This document shows, piece after piece, positions 20,873-31,736 of a stretch of DNA of 59,740 nt (positions within the stretch are counted from its first letter, which is position 1; each line of letters opens with the position of its first letter). The stretch is taken from the NCBI RefSeq assembly GCF_000417875.1, contig NW_006920871.1, forward strand, positions 36,489-96,228, written 5' to 3'. A program made the position numbers and the translations under genes. The stretch comes from Pseudozyma flocculosa PF-1. Lineage: Eukaryota > Basidiomycota > Ustilaginomycetes > Ustilaginales > Ustilaginaceae. The notes beneath the pieces were generated by a model that searched no databases, was not told the origin of the DNA, and worked only from the letters and a program-made list of their open reading frames with translations.

Positions 20873-22731
20873 CTAGGCGCGCTTCTCGTAGGCGAGCTCG
20901 CCGACGGGCGCGTCGAGGGTGATTTTCTCCGTCGAGCTCGACTTGTCGTCGATGGGCGAGACGTCGCCGGCCGAGTGGTGGGCGGCCTTCTCGACCATAC
21001 CCGCCTGGTGGCGGCGGGTGAGGTCGCCGAACTGGTCGACCTTGGTGCTGGAAAACTTGCGCGCCGAGACCTTCTGCTCGAAGAGGATGTCGAGCTCGCC
21101 GTAGGTGCGTCCGCGCGGCTCGGGGAGGCGGTAGTAGGTCCAGATGATGCAGAGGAAGCAGGTGCCGGCCCAGAGGAAGGCGCACTTGGCGCCCCAGTTC
21201 CACGCCGTCGTGTTGAGCATCCGGGGCTGGATAATGTTGACGATCAGGCCGCCGATGTTGTAGACGTTGCGCGCCAGCACAATCGTCTTGGCGCGAAGGC
21301 GCGTCGACGAAACCTCGGCGACGAGCGAGTAGCACACAGGGCCGACAGTGAAGTCATAGATGAATGCGAAGATCAGAAGGGAGGATCCGATGGCCCATCC
21401 GAAGCCCTCGGAGTCCTGCTTGAAGCCGAGGCCGCCGACGAGGAGCATGAGGGCGCACATGACGATCTGGCCGTAGAGGTAGATGGTGCGGCGGCCGACG
21501 TGCTTGATGACGAACCACGAGGCGATGGTGCCGCAGAGGCCCATGGCGAACTGTCCGATCGACATGTTGAAGGCCTGGGTGGTGGGCAGGCCGGCGTTGA
21601 CGTAAAAGTAGGACGATGCACCCATCAGAGGCGATCCGGAGAGGTGCTGGCAGAGCCAGACGACGCAGGCGATCTCGGTGCGGCGCAGGTCGGTGCGCTT
21701 GAAGCAGTCCCAGTATGAGCTGCCCTCGGAGACGGCCTTCTCGAGCTCGTCGGTGTGGACCATCATGGCGACCTGCTGCTGGGCGTCGGCGTCGCTGAAG
21801 GGGACCTTGGAGCCGCGGAGGCCCTTGATGGCGCGCTTGGCGTCCTCGTGGCGCCCCTGGCGAACGAGCCACCAGGGCGACTCGGGGGCAAAGATGCAGC
21901 CAATGAGGATTGGGACGGGCCACATCCACTGAAGCGCGTAGGGGAGGCGGTAGGCCCATTGCGAATCCCAGTTGACGGTGGCGCGCAGGACGCCAGTGCT
22001 GATGAGCTGACCAATGACCCAGCAGGCATTGACCCAGGTGGTGAGGTAGGGGCGGAGGGTGACGGGGCAGACCTCGGCGGCATAGGCGGTGGTCAGGGTC
22101 TGGAAAACGCCCCACGGGATGCCCTGGAGGATTTGGCCGGCGAGCAGCATGGCGAGCGAGTTGGCGAAGAAGGGAATGAAGATCGTTCCGATCATCATGA
22201 TGAGGGCGAATAGCATCGTCTTCTTGTAGCCAAAGCGCTCAGAAGCAATGCCCGTGAGCTGCAGACCGAAGATCTCTCCGACCAGCGCGCCGTTGTTGAG
22301 GCCCGACTGCCAGGGCGCCGGAATCTCGCACTTGCCCGCGGCGTTGCAATTGCCATATCGCTTCGTGAACGCCGGTTGTGCGAAGTAGTTCCCCAGCAGC
22401 ATCACGTCGAACTGAAAGGGAATGGCCTCAGAAGGTGTCAGGAGCGTCCAGGAGCGATAGCAGGAGGTTCGGGGAGGATATTGGCGCGATTCGGCGCGTG
22501 GAAAAAAATAGCACTCACGCCTTCCATGATGATGGCCATCGAGAAGATCATCGACCACATGATGGCCTTGGGGTAGGCCCGAATGGCCTGTCGGACGGAC
22601 ATGTCGACCTGCTCCTGGGTGGCTGCGGCGGCATCGTGGACGAGGGCATCGTAGTCCTCGACCTTGGAGGCGATGGCGCCGGCCGACTTGGAGTCGATGC
22701 GGACGACTTCGGACGCGTCCTGAAGCGACAT
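20873..22731 (-). CDS. MFS alpha-glucoside (maltose-type) proton symporter
   Basis: Plasma-membrane sugar transporter of the MFS sugar-porter family, closest in motif content to fungal alpha-glucoside permeases of the Mal/Agt/Mph type. Two exons, 22731-22519 and 22411-20873, are joined in phase 0 at MEG|FDVML and give 583 residues. The soluble N-terminus has the family's QAIRAYPKAIMWSM before helix 1. Further family blocks are LLGNYFAQPAF, ERFGYKKTML, GIPWGVFQTLTTAYAAEVCP, the hallmark PESPWWLVRQGRHEDA, and LPEPRGRTYGELDILFEQKV after the last helix. Twelve hydrophobic segments are visible. The gene diverges from the maltase gene at 26399, a typical uptake-plus-hydrolysis pairing. Maltose as substrate is inferred; sucrose, trehalose or turanose remain possible. 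Confidence 0.88.
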
Positions 22732-25700
22732 TGTTGCGGGGTGTGGGCGGCCTTAGCGCTTGATATCAATGTGCGAGGGATGCCTTGAAGAGGGGGCGAA
22801 TGTGTACCGCTGCTGTAGTCGAGGTGCAGGGGGGCGGAAGAGGAGGAGGAGGAGGGAGGCGGTTATGTGCCGATGGGATGGGGAGAGCAAGTCGGATGAT
22901 GGTCTAGGATGGGCTTGCTTTTGTAGATGATGACCAGGCGCTTGGCATGTCGGAGGATGGCTCGTATGTCGGGGATGGTGTTGCGGGGAGCAGCATCGAC
23001 CTCAGTGGTTCGTGGTCGCGACAGTGGTTGGTGCTGGCTCGGTCTGTGCTTGCCATGTGTGGGGCTAGCCGCTTTCCCCAGATTCGTTCTGCCGACTGCC
23101 TGCGCTCACATGGATGGAAGCAGGAAAGCAGGAACGAGGGCTGCTGCTCCTGCTCAAGGGACTGGTGATGCGTGCGGGGACGAGGACGAGGACGAGCGCA
23201 GCGGGCCCCCGCCAAGGTCTCGGTACGGTAGGTTGGTGCGAGTGTGCGGGGGAAGGGGTATAGCCCCAGGTGTCAGACCTTGTTCCGAACGAGGGGCTCC
23301 GGTGCCATCGACAGCGGCTAGGACCGAAGCAAGACAGAGAGGAGCGGGGGAAAGGAGGACGGGTCGGGGAGATGGACGACGGAGGGCCAATGAGAAGACG
23401 GAGAATGGTCTGCAAGGACGCGCGGCCGGGAGCCCGCCGCGCCATGGACGCTCGAGGGAGCGGTGCATCCTCGGTCGAGGGAGCTGTCAAAGGGCGGAGC
23501 AGCAGTCGCCTGACCGCGGGCGGTGGTCGAGGAGAGGGCAGCCCAGATTGAGGTCGAAGACTCTTGACTGTTGTAGAGGATGGGGCAGGGGGCGGTCAAC
23601 TTGCGGGGGGGGGGCGGAGAGTGAATTGGCATCGAGCAGCAGCGAGCTGGCACCGGCACCTCGTCGCGGTCAGTAGAGACACCTCAAGCCTGAGCTCGAC
23701 GACGTCGTCGTTGTTCCTCCCCGCCCCTCCCCGGGTGCAAAGGAGAAGACCACCCTCCGCCCAGCGCTGCGATCCGACCAGCAGGCCGGCGAGATTCGCT
23801 GGCGCGCACCCGACCGGCAGCCGACGCCTCTACCTCCGCCATGGACCGTCGTCGCTGTTGGCTCGATATCTCGATCTGCGCCTAGCCATACATCGAAACG
23901 GGCGTAGTCGAACGGAGGAAGTGAGACCACCTTCGGCGGCGGCCGTCGAGGTCGCGGGTCAGCCAAACCAGGCAGGCCTGCCAGACCAGGCCAAACGGCG
24001 GTCTCGACCCGCTGAGCCGCCTGCGGTATTCGACTGTCGAATCTCGCCCTGGCCACGTGGCGACATCGGGCTCATTTGCTCCCCAGCCTGCCGTCTGCTT
24101 TCGGAACTTGGCCGCTCTGAGCCCAATCAACTTGGCCAGCTGACGTACGCCATGGGCCTGTATCGACCTCCCCGCAATCATCTGTTGGTCCGCTTGCTCG
24201 CACGCTGGCTGATGGCAGTGATGGTACGATGCGGGTTCGCCGTACGTCTGCAAAGCTGCACGCCCGAGCTGCAGCCAGGTCTCTTTCCCCGCCTTCTTTC
24301 CTGCATGCCCTCCCTCGCCCGCTTGCCCGCCTGCTCTTCGCACGCCTCTCGCCTGTCTTTGCTCTTCGGTCGCTTCTATTCACTACGCCGTCGCCGTCGA
24401 CGACCTTCTCTGATCTCATGCCAGAACGGCCGGATGATGATTCGCGGGAAGGCCAGCACACGGATATGCGGAGAAGCGGAGGTACCACGGCACCGTTCGC
24501 CTCGCTCGCGAACGGTCAAAATGCGCGGCTTCCCCCCGAGACCGTTCCCGCGTGGCAGCGTCGTATGAACGACGACAGCCTCCGCCTGGCTGCTGGCCGC
24601 AATGCAAGGTGGCGATCTCAGCAGACATCCCGGTGGTGGTCAGGCCAGGCCCGACCAAGCATGGCAGATGCGAGCTGCTCCCTCGGTCGTGCGCTCAACA
24701 GGCGTCCAAGGTGGTGCCCGTGACGACCGAGCCGGCGCCGGACCTCGGTCGCGGGCTGTGCCTCGCTCGGTGCGGGCGCGAGCGACCAGGGCCGAAATTC
24801 GGCCTGGCCTCGGTCTCGTGTCGTTGCAACGGCCTCGTCTTCGCGGCAGGGCCCCTTCAGCTTTCGGAAGCGAGCCGGGGCGAGGGCGTGACCGGCCGCC
24901 ATGATCTCGTCGGTGTCGCCGAACGAACGTTGGTGCGATCGGCCCCACCCGTAGCGGCTTGGCAGGCATCGCTGGTATCCCGTGATGGGCTCGAGGACGG
25001 CAGCAGCCACGAGCCGGTCCACACGACACGCCGAAGGTGAGGCGGGAGCGAAGGACCGCGACGACGACGACCACGACAAAATCCACCGAGGTGCAGCCGC
25101 CCCGCGCTCATGGTCGCTCGTGTGCGCTCGTTGTCGAGGTCTCGCCACACGCTCCAGCGCCTGCCGTTGCTCGGACTCTCTGACCCCCGACCTGACTCGA
25201 ATGGCGTCGACCTCGGACAAAGGTACGCAGCGAGTGTGGGGCTCCACCGCGCCAGCTTGACAGGGACTCGCAGTGCCCAAGCAGGAGGGCTCAGCAGAAG
25301 TCTGGCCGAGCTTGGACCTGCCCACCTGTCCTTACGCCTTGCCCCGCGCAAGGTGCCCCTCCCAAGCAGCGCGGTGTCGCCGGAGTGGGCCCGTCACCTA
25401 CCACGTCGGCGTCTTTCACCCGCCGAGGAGCCAAGGATGAGGTCACCCTGTTGCGGGTCCTTGCTGTGGTCCTCGTCGTCTCAGACCACAATACTACAAC
25501 TTGCCGCTTGCCAGGGTAGATACAAAGTCTCGCCGGCGGTGGCAACCGCACCAGGGACGTCCGTCTGCCCGCGCGCGTGGGGGGGAAAGGCTCACGCACG
25601 CTGCTGCGTCGTTTGAGCCAGGAGGCGAGATCCGAATCTGCCGTACCGCTGTCACCGCATCTGTCGCCGCCGTCCTGCTGGCCTAGCCTGGTCTGTCCGT

Positions 25701-26113
25701 TCCCAAGGCAGGCTGGGTGGAGAGTTGGCGCTACCAGCGTCTTGGCTTGCCCGATGGAGGACTCGGCGGCGTCCTTGGCCCGCTGACCCCGCGCTCGCTG
25801 TCCTGCCTCGCTTGGCCGACGCCGTCTCTCTCGTCGGCGGGGGATCCAAGACGCCGGTGCCTCGACCCTGGCGCCCCCACGTACGTAGGCTCGCGGCTCG
25901 CACAGACCGCCGTTCCAGGTTGCTTGGCTTGCTTAGCTTGCTCGTCCTTTGCGTCCCTTGAGGCGGACCGAGTGCCCTCCGTCGCCTGGCTCGCTGGCGG
26001 TCCCTTGCCTGCCGGTGCTCCTTCGACCCGGAGCTCCTTCGAGCTCGCCCGCCGCCGCCCTTTGGCTTGGAGGACCCTGGCCCGGCCTGACCTTCCGCCA
26101 CCCGCGGCCAACC

Positions 26114-26119
26114 TATAAA
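26114..26119 (+). promoter_or_regulatory. TATA box upstream of the maltase gene
   Basis: TATAAAGG stands out in otherwise very GC-rich sequence, 280 nt upstream of ATG 26399. The same TATAAAGGCC/GGGCC context occurs 124 nt upstream of the aminotransferase start. TATA promoters are typical of strongly regulated fungal genes such as maltases. Confidence 0.6.
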
Positions 26120-26166
26120 GGGCCTGGCCACCACTCTTTCCTCCCTGACACCGATCCCGCCCGCCC

Positions 26167-26196
26167 ATGTCCTCTTTAACGCCAGCCGCCACCTGA
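26167..26196 (+). promoter_or_regulatory. Candidate upstream ORF in the maltase leader
   Basis: An ATG about 48 nt downstream of the TATA box opens a nine-codon frame (MSSLTPAAT, then TGA), 200 nt before the main ATG. If transcription starts at the usual distance from the TATA box, the uORF lies in the leader. Its effect is unknown. Confidence 0.35.
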
Positions 26197-26398
26197 TCTT
26201 CTCCACGAGTGCCTCAACCTGCTCGCTGCTCCTTATCCTTCTTTCTGACAGGCAAAGACAACGACGACCGCCTAGACGAGCCCCTGGTATCGCACGCCAC
26301 TCGGCAATAGACACGGAAGCGCACGCCCTCGCCCTCTGGCTTTGCCCTTACGCATCCCTCGGAACCACCTCTTCCTCCTCCCGCCTTCGATCCTCACC

Positions 26399-28162
26399 AT
26401 GCCTTCTGACGGCGCGAAGCTGGCCAAGGGCGGCCGCACGTTTTGGTTCCGCGATGCCATCATCTACCAGATCTGGCCGGCGTCGTTCAAGGACCTCAAC
26501 GACGACGGCATGGGCGACCTGCAGGGCATCATTGCGTCGCTCGACTACATCAAGTCGCTCGGCGTCAACACGCTCTGGCTCTCGCCCATGTACGACTCGC
26601 CCCAGGTCGACATGGGCTACGACATCTCCGACTACCAGGCCATCTACCCGCCCTACGGCACCATGGACGACATGGACGCCCTCATCCGCGGCTGCCACGA
26701 CCGCGGTATCAAGATCCTCCTCGACCTCGTCATCAACCACACGTCGGACCAGCACCGCTGGTTCAAGGAGTCGCGTGCGTCCAAGCAGAGCCCCAAGCGC
26801 GACTGGTACATCTGGCGGCCCGCAAAGTACGACGCCGAGGGCAAGCGCCACCCGCCCAACAACTGGAGGTCCAACTTCAACACGCCCGCCTGGACCTGGG
26901 ACGAGGCCACCCAGGAGTACTACCTCCACCTCTTCTGCCCCGAGCAGCCGGACCTCAACTGGACCCACGACGAGTGCCGCCGCACCATCTACCAGGAGAC
27001 CATGGTCTACTGGCTGGAAAAGGGCGTCAACGGCTTCCGCGTCGACACCGTCAACATGTACTCGAAGCCCATGGACTTCCCCGACGCGCCCGTCACCGAC
27101 CCGGGCGCCGAGACGCAGCCGGCGGGCATGGTCTATTGCAACGGCCCCATGATGCACACCTACCTCAAGGAGATGGGCGAGATTCTGGAGCGCTACGACG
27201 CCATGACGGTCGGCGAGCTTCCCAACACGCCCCAGACGGCCGACGTCATCCGCTACGTGTCGGCGGCGTCCAACGAGCTGAGCCAGGTGTTCCAGTTTGA
27301 CCTCGTCGACCTCGGCCGGCTGCCCGAGGACATTATGCAGGGGCGGCCCTTTGAGCTGCCCGAGATGAAGCGCACCATTGACAAGTGGCAGCGCTTCACC
27401 GACGGCAACGACGCCTGGACGACGGCCTTTTGCGAGAACCACGACCAGGCGCGGTCGATTTCGCGCTTTGGCAGCGACAAGACGCCCGACGACGCCGTCG
27501 AGTCGGGCAAGCTGCTGGCGCTGCTCAACACGTCGCTCTCGGGCACGCTCTACATCTACCAGGGCCAGGAGATTGGCATGACCAACGTGCCCAAGACGTG
27601 GGGGATCGAAGAGTACCTCGATGTCAACTCGATCAACTACTACAAGAGCGTCGAGGAGCGCACGGGGGGCGACGCCAAGGCGCTGGCGCGCGCGCTGTCG
27701 GGCATCAACAGCTATGGCCGCGACAATGCGCGCACGCCGGTGCAGTGGACGTCGGAGGCCAACGGCGGCTTCTCCAAGACGCCGTCGACCAAGCCGTGGA
27801 TGCGCACCAACGACAACTACACGAGCATCAATGTGGCGGCGCAGCAGGGCGACGAGGCGAGCGTGCTCAACTTTTACCGGCGCGCCATTGAGCTGCGCAA
27901 GCGGCATGCGGCCGTGCTGGCCAAGGGGCGGTTCGAGCTGGTCGACGTCGACGATGCCAAGCTGTTCAAGTTTGTCAAGCGGAGCCAGGGCGCGGGGGCG
28001 GGCGGCGAGGTGGCCTTTGTCGTGCTCAACTTTAGCGGCGAGGAGCAGGCCTACCAGGTGCCCGACGAAGTGGTGGGCGGCAAGGTCATTGCCAACACGC
28101 GCCTCGACGGCGGCAAGCCGGGCGTGCTGAGGGCGTGGGAAGGCCGCATCTACCTGGCCTAG
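26399..28162 (+). CDS. GH13 alpha-glucosidase (maltase type)
   Basis: Hydrolyses terminal alpha-glucosidic bonds of maltose-like sugars. The gene is a single exon of 587 residues, normal for fungal Mal12/isomaltase relatives, and has no signal peptide, so the enzyme is probably cytosolic. The catalytic triad is visible: nucleophile Asp216 in GFRVDTVNMYSK, acid/base Glu273 in TVGELPNT and Asp349 in FCENHDQARS. The early GH13 regions YQIWPASFKDLNDDGMGDL and DLVINHTSDQHRWF are intact. The residue after the nucleophile is Thr, as in yeast maltases rather than the Val of yeast isomaltases, which favours alpha-1,4 preference (inference). The start ATG follows TCACC and begins MPSDGAKL before the conserved FWFRDAIIYQIWP. 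It pairs with the divergent transporter gene. Confidence 0.94.
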   Translation: MPSDGAKLAKGGRTFWFRDAIIYQIWPASFKDLNDDGMGDLQGIIASLDYIKSLGVNTLWLSPMYDSPQVDMGYDISDYQAIYPPYGTMDDMDALIRGCHDRGIKILLDLVINHTSDQHRWFKESRASKQSPKRDWYIWRPAKYDAEGKRHPPNNWRSNFNTPAWTWDEATQEYYLHLFCPEQPDLNWTHDECRRTIYQETMVYWLEKGVNGFRVDTVNMYSKPMDFPDAPVTDPGAETQPAGMVYCNGPMMHTYLKEMGEILERYDAMTVGELPNTPQTADVIRYVSAASNELSQVFQFDLVDLGRLPEDIMQGRPFELPEMKRTIDKWQRFTDGNDAWTTAFCENHDQARSISRFGSDKTPDDAVESGKLLALLNTSLSGTLYIYQGQEIGMTNVPKTWGIEEYLDVNSINYYKSVEERTGGDAKALARALSGINSYGRDNARTPVQWTSEANGGFSKTPSTKPWMRTNDNYTSINVAAQQGDEASVLNFYRRAIELRKRHAAVLAKGRFELVDVDDAKLFKFVKRSQGAGAGGEVAFVVLNFSGEEQAYQVPDEVVGGKVIANTRLDGGKPGVLRAWEGRIYLA

Positions 28163-29158
28163 GCGGGCAGGCAGGGGGGCTAGATGGCTGGGTGGTGGCG
28201 TCCGGGGGGTCGCGACAATTTCCTCTGGATTTTCGCACGTCTTTTCGTCATCTTGACTCTTGGCGTCGCTTCTTCATCTCGGGTGCCTTTTGCGCTTCGG
28301 TCACTTCCATGTCCCTGTCAGGTCGAGATGCCATGTAGATTCGTAGACGAAGCAATCATTATGGCTCGTCGCTGGTAACCTGCATCTCACCGTACGGAAG
28401 ACGATGGTGGATTGATAGTCTCGCGACCTGGACTGAGCTTGACCGGCGGCCGGGCGCGGAACCGAAGCGGCGGAAAGGTCAGCGCCCTCGTGGGCCGAGC
28501 GAAGAAGCCGCCGTAAACGCCGAGACGAAGCCGCCCGCCCTGGCCTGCTGGCTGGCCTAGCTGGCCTACCGCCGTTTGGCATGCACACGCCGCTGCAGGG
28601 TCCAGGCAGGATGAGCCGGCGGTGGCCGGTGGGCTGGTATGGCGTGCTCTTCGTTTGGCGTTGCGCCATCCTAACCTCGCTCGCTCCACCCGGCCATACA
28701 TGCTCGCTCTACGCCGAGATCGAGTTTCGTCTTCCCTTCTCGAGCAAGCAGGCAAGCAAGAAGACGAAAGCGGAGAACGAGCGCGACCCCACCGTAGGCT
28801 GGCACAGGCACGAGCACAGGCGGATGCCATGTGGCTTGCAGCCGAATCCGCACCGCCGGAGCTAAAGAAGCGCAGGGCCAGCTGCCAGCGCCAGATGCAC
28901 ACCTTCACCGGAGAAAAAAGTCGAGGCGCGGCATGGTAGTACGGTGGTGGGTCTGGCCTGGTCTTGTGGTACAAGAAGCACCTCAAGCCGATGTGAGGCC
29001 TGCTCGAAGAGAGAGGCTTCCTTTCTTCCCTTCACACACCTGCCCTATCTCAGCTTCGCGAGGCCACACCACCACCGCCACCCTCCTCGTTTCCCTAGAC
29101 CGACAGCGGAGAGAGCAGCGGCCTCGCTTCCTCGCCGGCCCCGCCGTCTCGCGCACAT
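28163..29158. other. Intergenic region between maltase and amino-acid permease
   Basis: About 1 kb with the maltase 3' region and the permease promoter and leader. No gene, RNA or notable repeat is visible. The last 150 nt are C-rich, as is usual for leaders in this window. Confidence 0.6.
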
Positions 29159-31317
29159 CATGGAACCAACATCGACATCGACACCAACGACGGCAGCCGA
29201 CGACACCATGCCGCCCCTCGCCCAGGTTGGCTACGGCGGCCCAGACTCGCCACAGCATGNNNNNNNNNNNNNNNNNNNNNNNNNNNNNNNNNNNNNNNNN
29301 NNNNNNNNNNNNNNNNNNNNNNNNNNNNNNNNNNNNNNNNNNNNNNNNNNNNNNNNNNNNNNNNNNNNNNNNNNNNNNNNNNNNNNNNNNNNNNNNNNNN
29401 NNNNNNNNNNNNNNNNNNNNNNNNNNNNNNNNNNNNNNNNNNNNNNNNNNNNNNNNNNNNNNNNNNNNNNNNNACCACCNTAGCCGCCCCTCGCCCAGGT
29501 TGCTACGGCGCCCAGACTCGCCTACAGCATGTCCCGACGCCCGACGCCCGAACGCCGCCGGCGCCGCCCACGACGCCCGCTCGACGGTCGCGCCGTCGCT
29601 AGAAAAGACGGCGTCCAAGGCGGTCGGCTCGTCGATCGTCAGCACGGGCAGCTTCGAGGGGCGGCCGCCGAACCCGGACCAGATCCGGCTGGCGCGCAAG
29701 CTCAGCTCGCGCGTCGTCCAGATGATTGCGCTGGCCGGCACCATTGGCACGGGCCTTTTCCTGGGCACGGGCAAGTCGCTCGCGGCGGGCGGGCCGGCGT
29801 CGCTGCTCATCTGCTACGCCATTGCCGGCTTCGTCGTGTACCTCACCATGCTCTCGCTGGGCGAGATGGCGGCGCTGATGCCCATCTCGGGCTCGTTTGG
29901 CATCTACGCCAGCCGCTTCGTCGACGAGTCGTTTGGCTTCGCCGTCATCTCAAACTACTGGCTCAACGACGCCGTCTCGACGGCGGCCGACCTCGTGGCG
30001 GCCCAGATCCTGCTCCAGTACTGGACGCCCAACGATGTCTTCCCCGGCTGGGCCATCTCGCTCATCTTCCTCGTCTTCCTCGTCGCCGTCAACGTCGTCT
30101 CGGTGCGCGGCTACGCCGAGCTCGAGTACCTCCTCTCGCTCCTCAAGATCGCCACCATCATCGTCTTTATCATCGCCGGCATCGTCGTCAACGCCGGCGT
30201 CAACGACACGCGCTCCTACCTCGGCTTCCGCTACTGGACCGTCGGCGACGCCCCCTTTGTCGGCGGCTTTGGCGGCTTCGCCAGCGTCTTTGTCACGGCC
30301 TCGTTTGCCCTCGGCGGCACCGAGAGCATCTGCATCACGGCGGCCGAGACGAAGAACCCGACAAAGACGATCCCAAAGACGATCCGCAACGTTTTTTGGC
30401 GCATAGTGATCTTCTACATTTTGAGTCTGCTCGTCATCGGCATCGACATCGACTATCGAAATCCGCGCCTAACGGGTTCGGGGGGCAAGAACGCCAGCAT
30501 CTCGCCCTTTACGCTCGTCTTTGAGCAGCTGGGCAGCAACGTCGCGGGCAACTTTATCAACGCCGTCGTCATGACCTCGGTGCTGTCGGCGGGCAACCAC
30601 GCCCTGTACGCCGGGACGCGGCTGCTCCACTCGATGGCCATCAACGGCCAGGCGCCGGCCGTGTTCGGCCGCGTGTCCAAGACGACGCACGTGCCCTGGG
30701 TCGCGCTGCTGGCCACGTCGTCGATCTCGGGCCTCTGCTTCGGCTCGTCGTACATCGGCGCGGGCCAGGTGTGGACGTGGCTGCAGAACCTGGTCGGCGT
30801 CTCCAACCAGCTCTCGTGGCTCTCGATTGGCGTCTCGTCGGTGCGCTTCCGCCGCGCCCTCATCGTGCAGGGCAAGCTGTCGACGCTGCCCTACCGCAAC
30901 TGGACGCAGCCCTGGGGACCCTACGTCGTCATCGTCATGTCGACCTTTATGATCCTCGTCCAGGGCTGGTCGGCTTTCGATCCCTTCAACGTCTCCGACT
31001 TCTTCAGCTACTACGTCGAGATCCTCCTCATGCTCCTCTGCTTTGCCGCGTGGAAGGTGTGGAAACGCACCCGCCTCGTCGCGCTCCACCAGGTCGACCT
31101 GTACACCGACACGATGGCCTACGAGCGCAAGATGAGGAGGAGCGAGAGGATGGCCCAGGGCGAGGCGTTGGAGGATGTCGCAGAGGAGGACGAGGAGGGC
31201 CAGGCTGAGGGCGAGGGCGAGGACGAGGGCGAGAAGGGAGCGACGAAGACGCCTACGACGACGCGGGAAAAGACGGTGCGGTGGTTCAAGAGAATTGGCC
31301 AGTGGACGTTCTTCTGA
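29159..31317 (+). CDS. Amino-acid permease, YAT/APC family, basic amino-acid type (Lyp1/Can1-like), split by an assembly gap
   Basis: Plasma-membrane amino-acid:proton symporter. The start ATG 29159 begins a polar N-terminus (MEPTSTSTPTTAADD). After the gap the frame is continuous to TGA at 31315-31317. Family signatures are ALAGTIGTGLFLGTGKSLAAGGPAS across helix 1, YLTMLSLGEMAALMPISGSF, YWLNDAVSTAADLVAAQIL, FALGGTESICITAAETKNP and ISPFTLVFEQLG, as in Lyp1/Can1 proteins. Twelve hydrophobic segments are expected. The C-terminal tail is very acidic (EEDEEGQAEGEGEDEGE). The sequences on the two sides of the N-run are near-duplicates, so the gap is probably an unmerged overlap rather than missing sequence. 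Joined on that overlap, the N-terminus and body read in one frame if the extra T of the right copy is correct. Basic amino-acid specificity is inferred. Confidence 0.87.
29211..29259 (+). repeat. Left copy of the duplicated gap flank
   Basis: These 49 nt directly before the N-run reappear, with three single-base indels, directly after it at 29484-29531. They code for PPLAQVGYGGPDSPQ in the permease frame. Confidence 0.85.
29260..29473. other. Assembly gap (214 N), probably artificial
   Basis: A run of N, with one further N at 29480, between two near-identical flanks. It is most simply explained as two contig ends that overlap but were not merged. Confidence 0.95.
29484..29531 (+). repeat. 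Right copy of the duplicated gap flank
   Basis: It is near-identical to 29211-29259. It lacks one G in TTGGCT, lacks one G in CGGCCC and has one extra T in GCCACAG. This indel pattern is typical of a low-quality contig end. Confidence 0.85.
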
Positions 31318-31736
31318 GGCCTCGTCTGCCGTGCCAGCCCGACAGACGCTCCATCCCCTTGCTCTTTCTTGCCCGCTCCGTCTACTCATGTACTGCTATC
31401 ACGCCCCCCTGCTACGCCTCCCTTCACGCTCAATTTGGATACCCACCTCCTCTCACTCGAGACCTTCCTTGGGGCCCTCAACTAGGTGCCTCTCTGTGTC
31501 CTGCCCGCGCTCGTCGTCGTCGAGGGACGGTTCCAGCCCGCTTCCGCGTCCTACCGCAGCGTCCGAGAGACACGCCCAGGGTCGACGATGAGCAGCGCCT
31601 AGATTCGCAGACCCGAGCCAGGTGGCCTCTGGCCGTCTATCTATGTATCTTCTATTCAGATCCAGGTCAGGTGCAGACCGACTGCGGATATGTATGTATA
31701 TGCCCGTCCTCCCTCGCGTCCCGTCCCGCCCCTTCG
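31318..31736. other. Intergenic region between convergent permease and PTEN genes
   Basis: These 419 nt hold both 3' ends. Apart from C/T-rich tracts and a weakly AT-richer stretch near 31636-31700, I see nothing notable. Confidence 0.6.

Larger units (their letters stand above)
22732..26398. other. 3.7-kb divergent regulatory region between transporter and maltase genes
   Basis: Both starts face outward from this interval, so it should contain the promoters of the two alpha-glucoside genes. Open frames in it are low-complexity and carry no domain. Visible features are a run of ten G near 23605-23614, CCAGGC/GGCCTG words, and the TATA box and upstream ORF annotated separately near the maltase. 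I cannot point to a specific activator site. Confidence 0.6.

Noticed and set aside
23564..24568. A 334-codon frame in the transporter-maltase intergenic region
   Set aside because: It has biased Arg/Pro/Ser composition, no recognisable motif and no splice or promoter support. A regulatory gene here was looked for and not found.
26348..27907. A 519-codon open frame antisense to the maltase
   Set aside because: It is a GC-driven shadow of a fully conserved GH13 gene, without any domain or conserved composition of its own.
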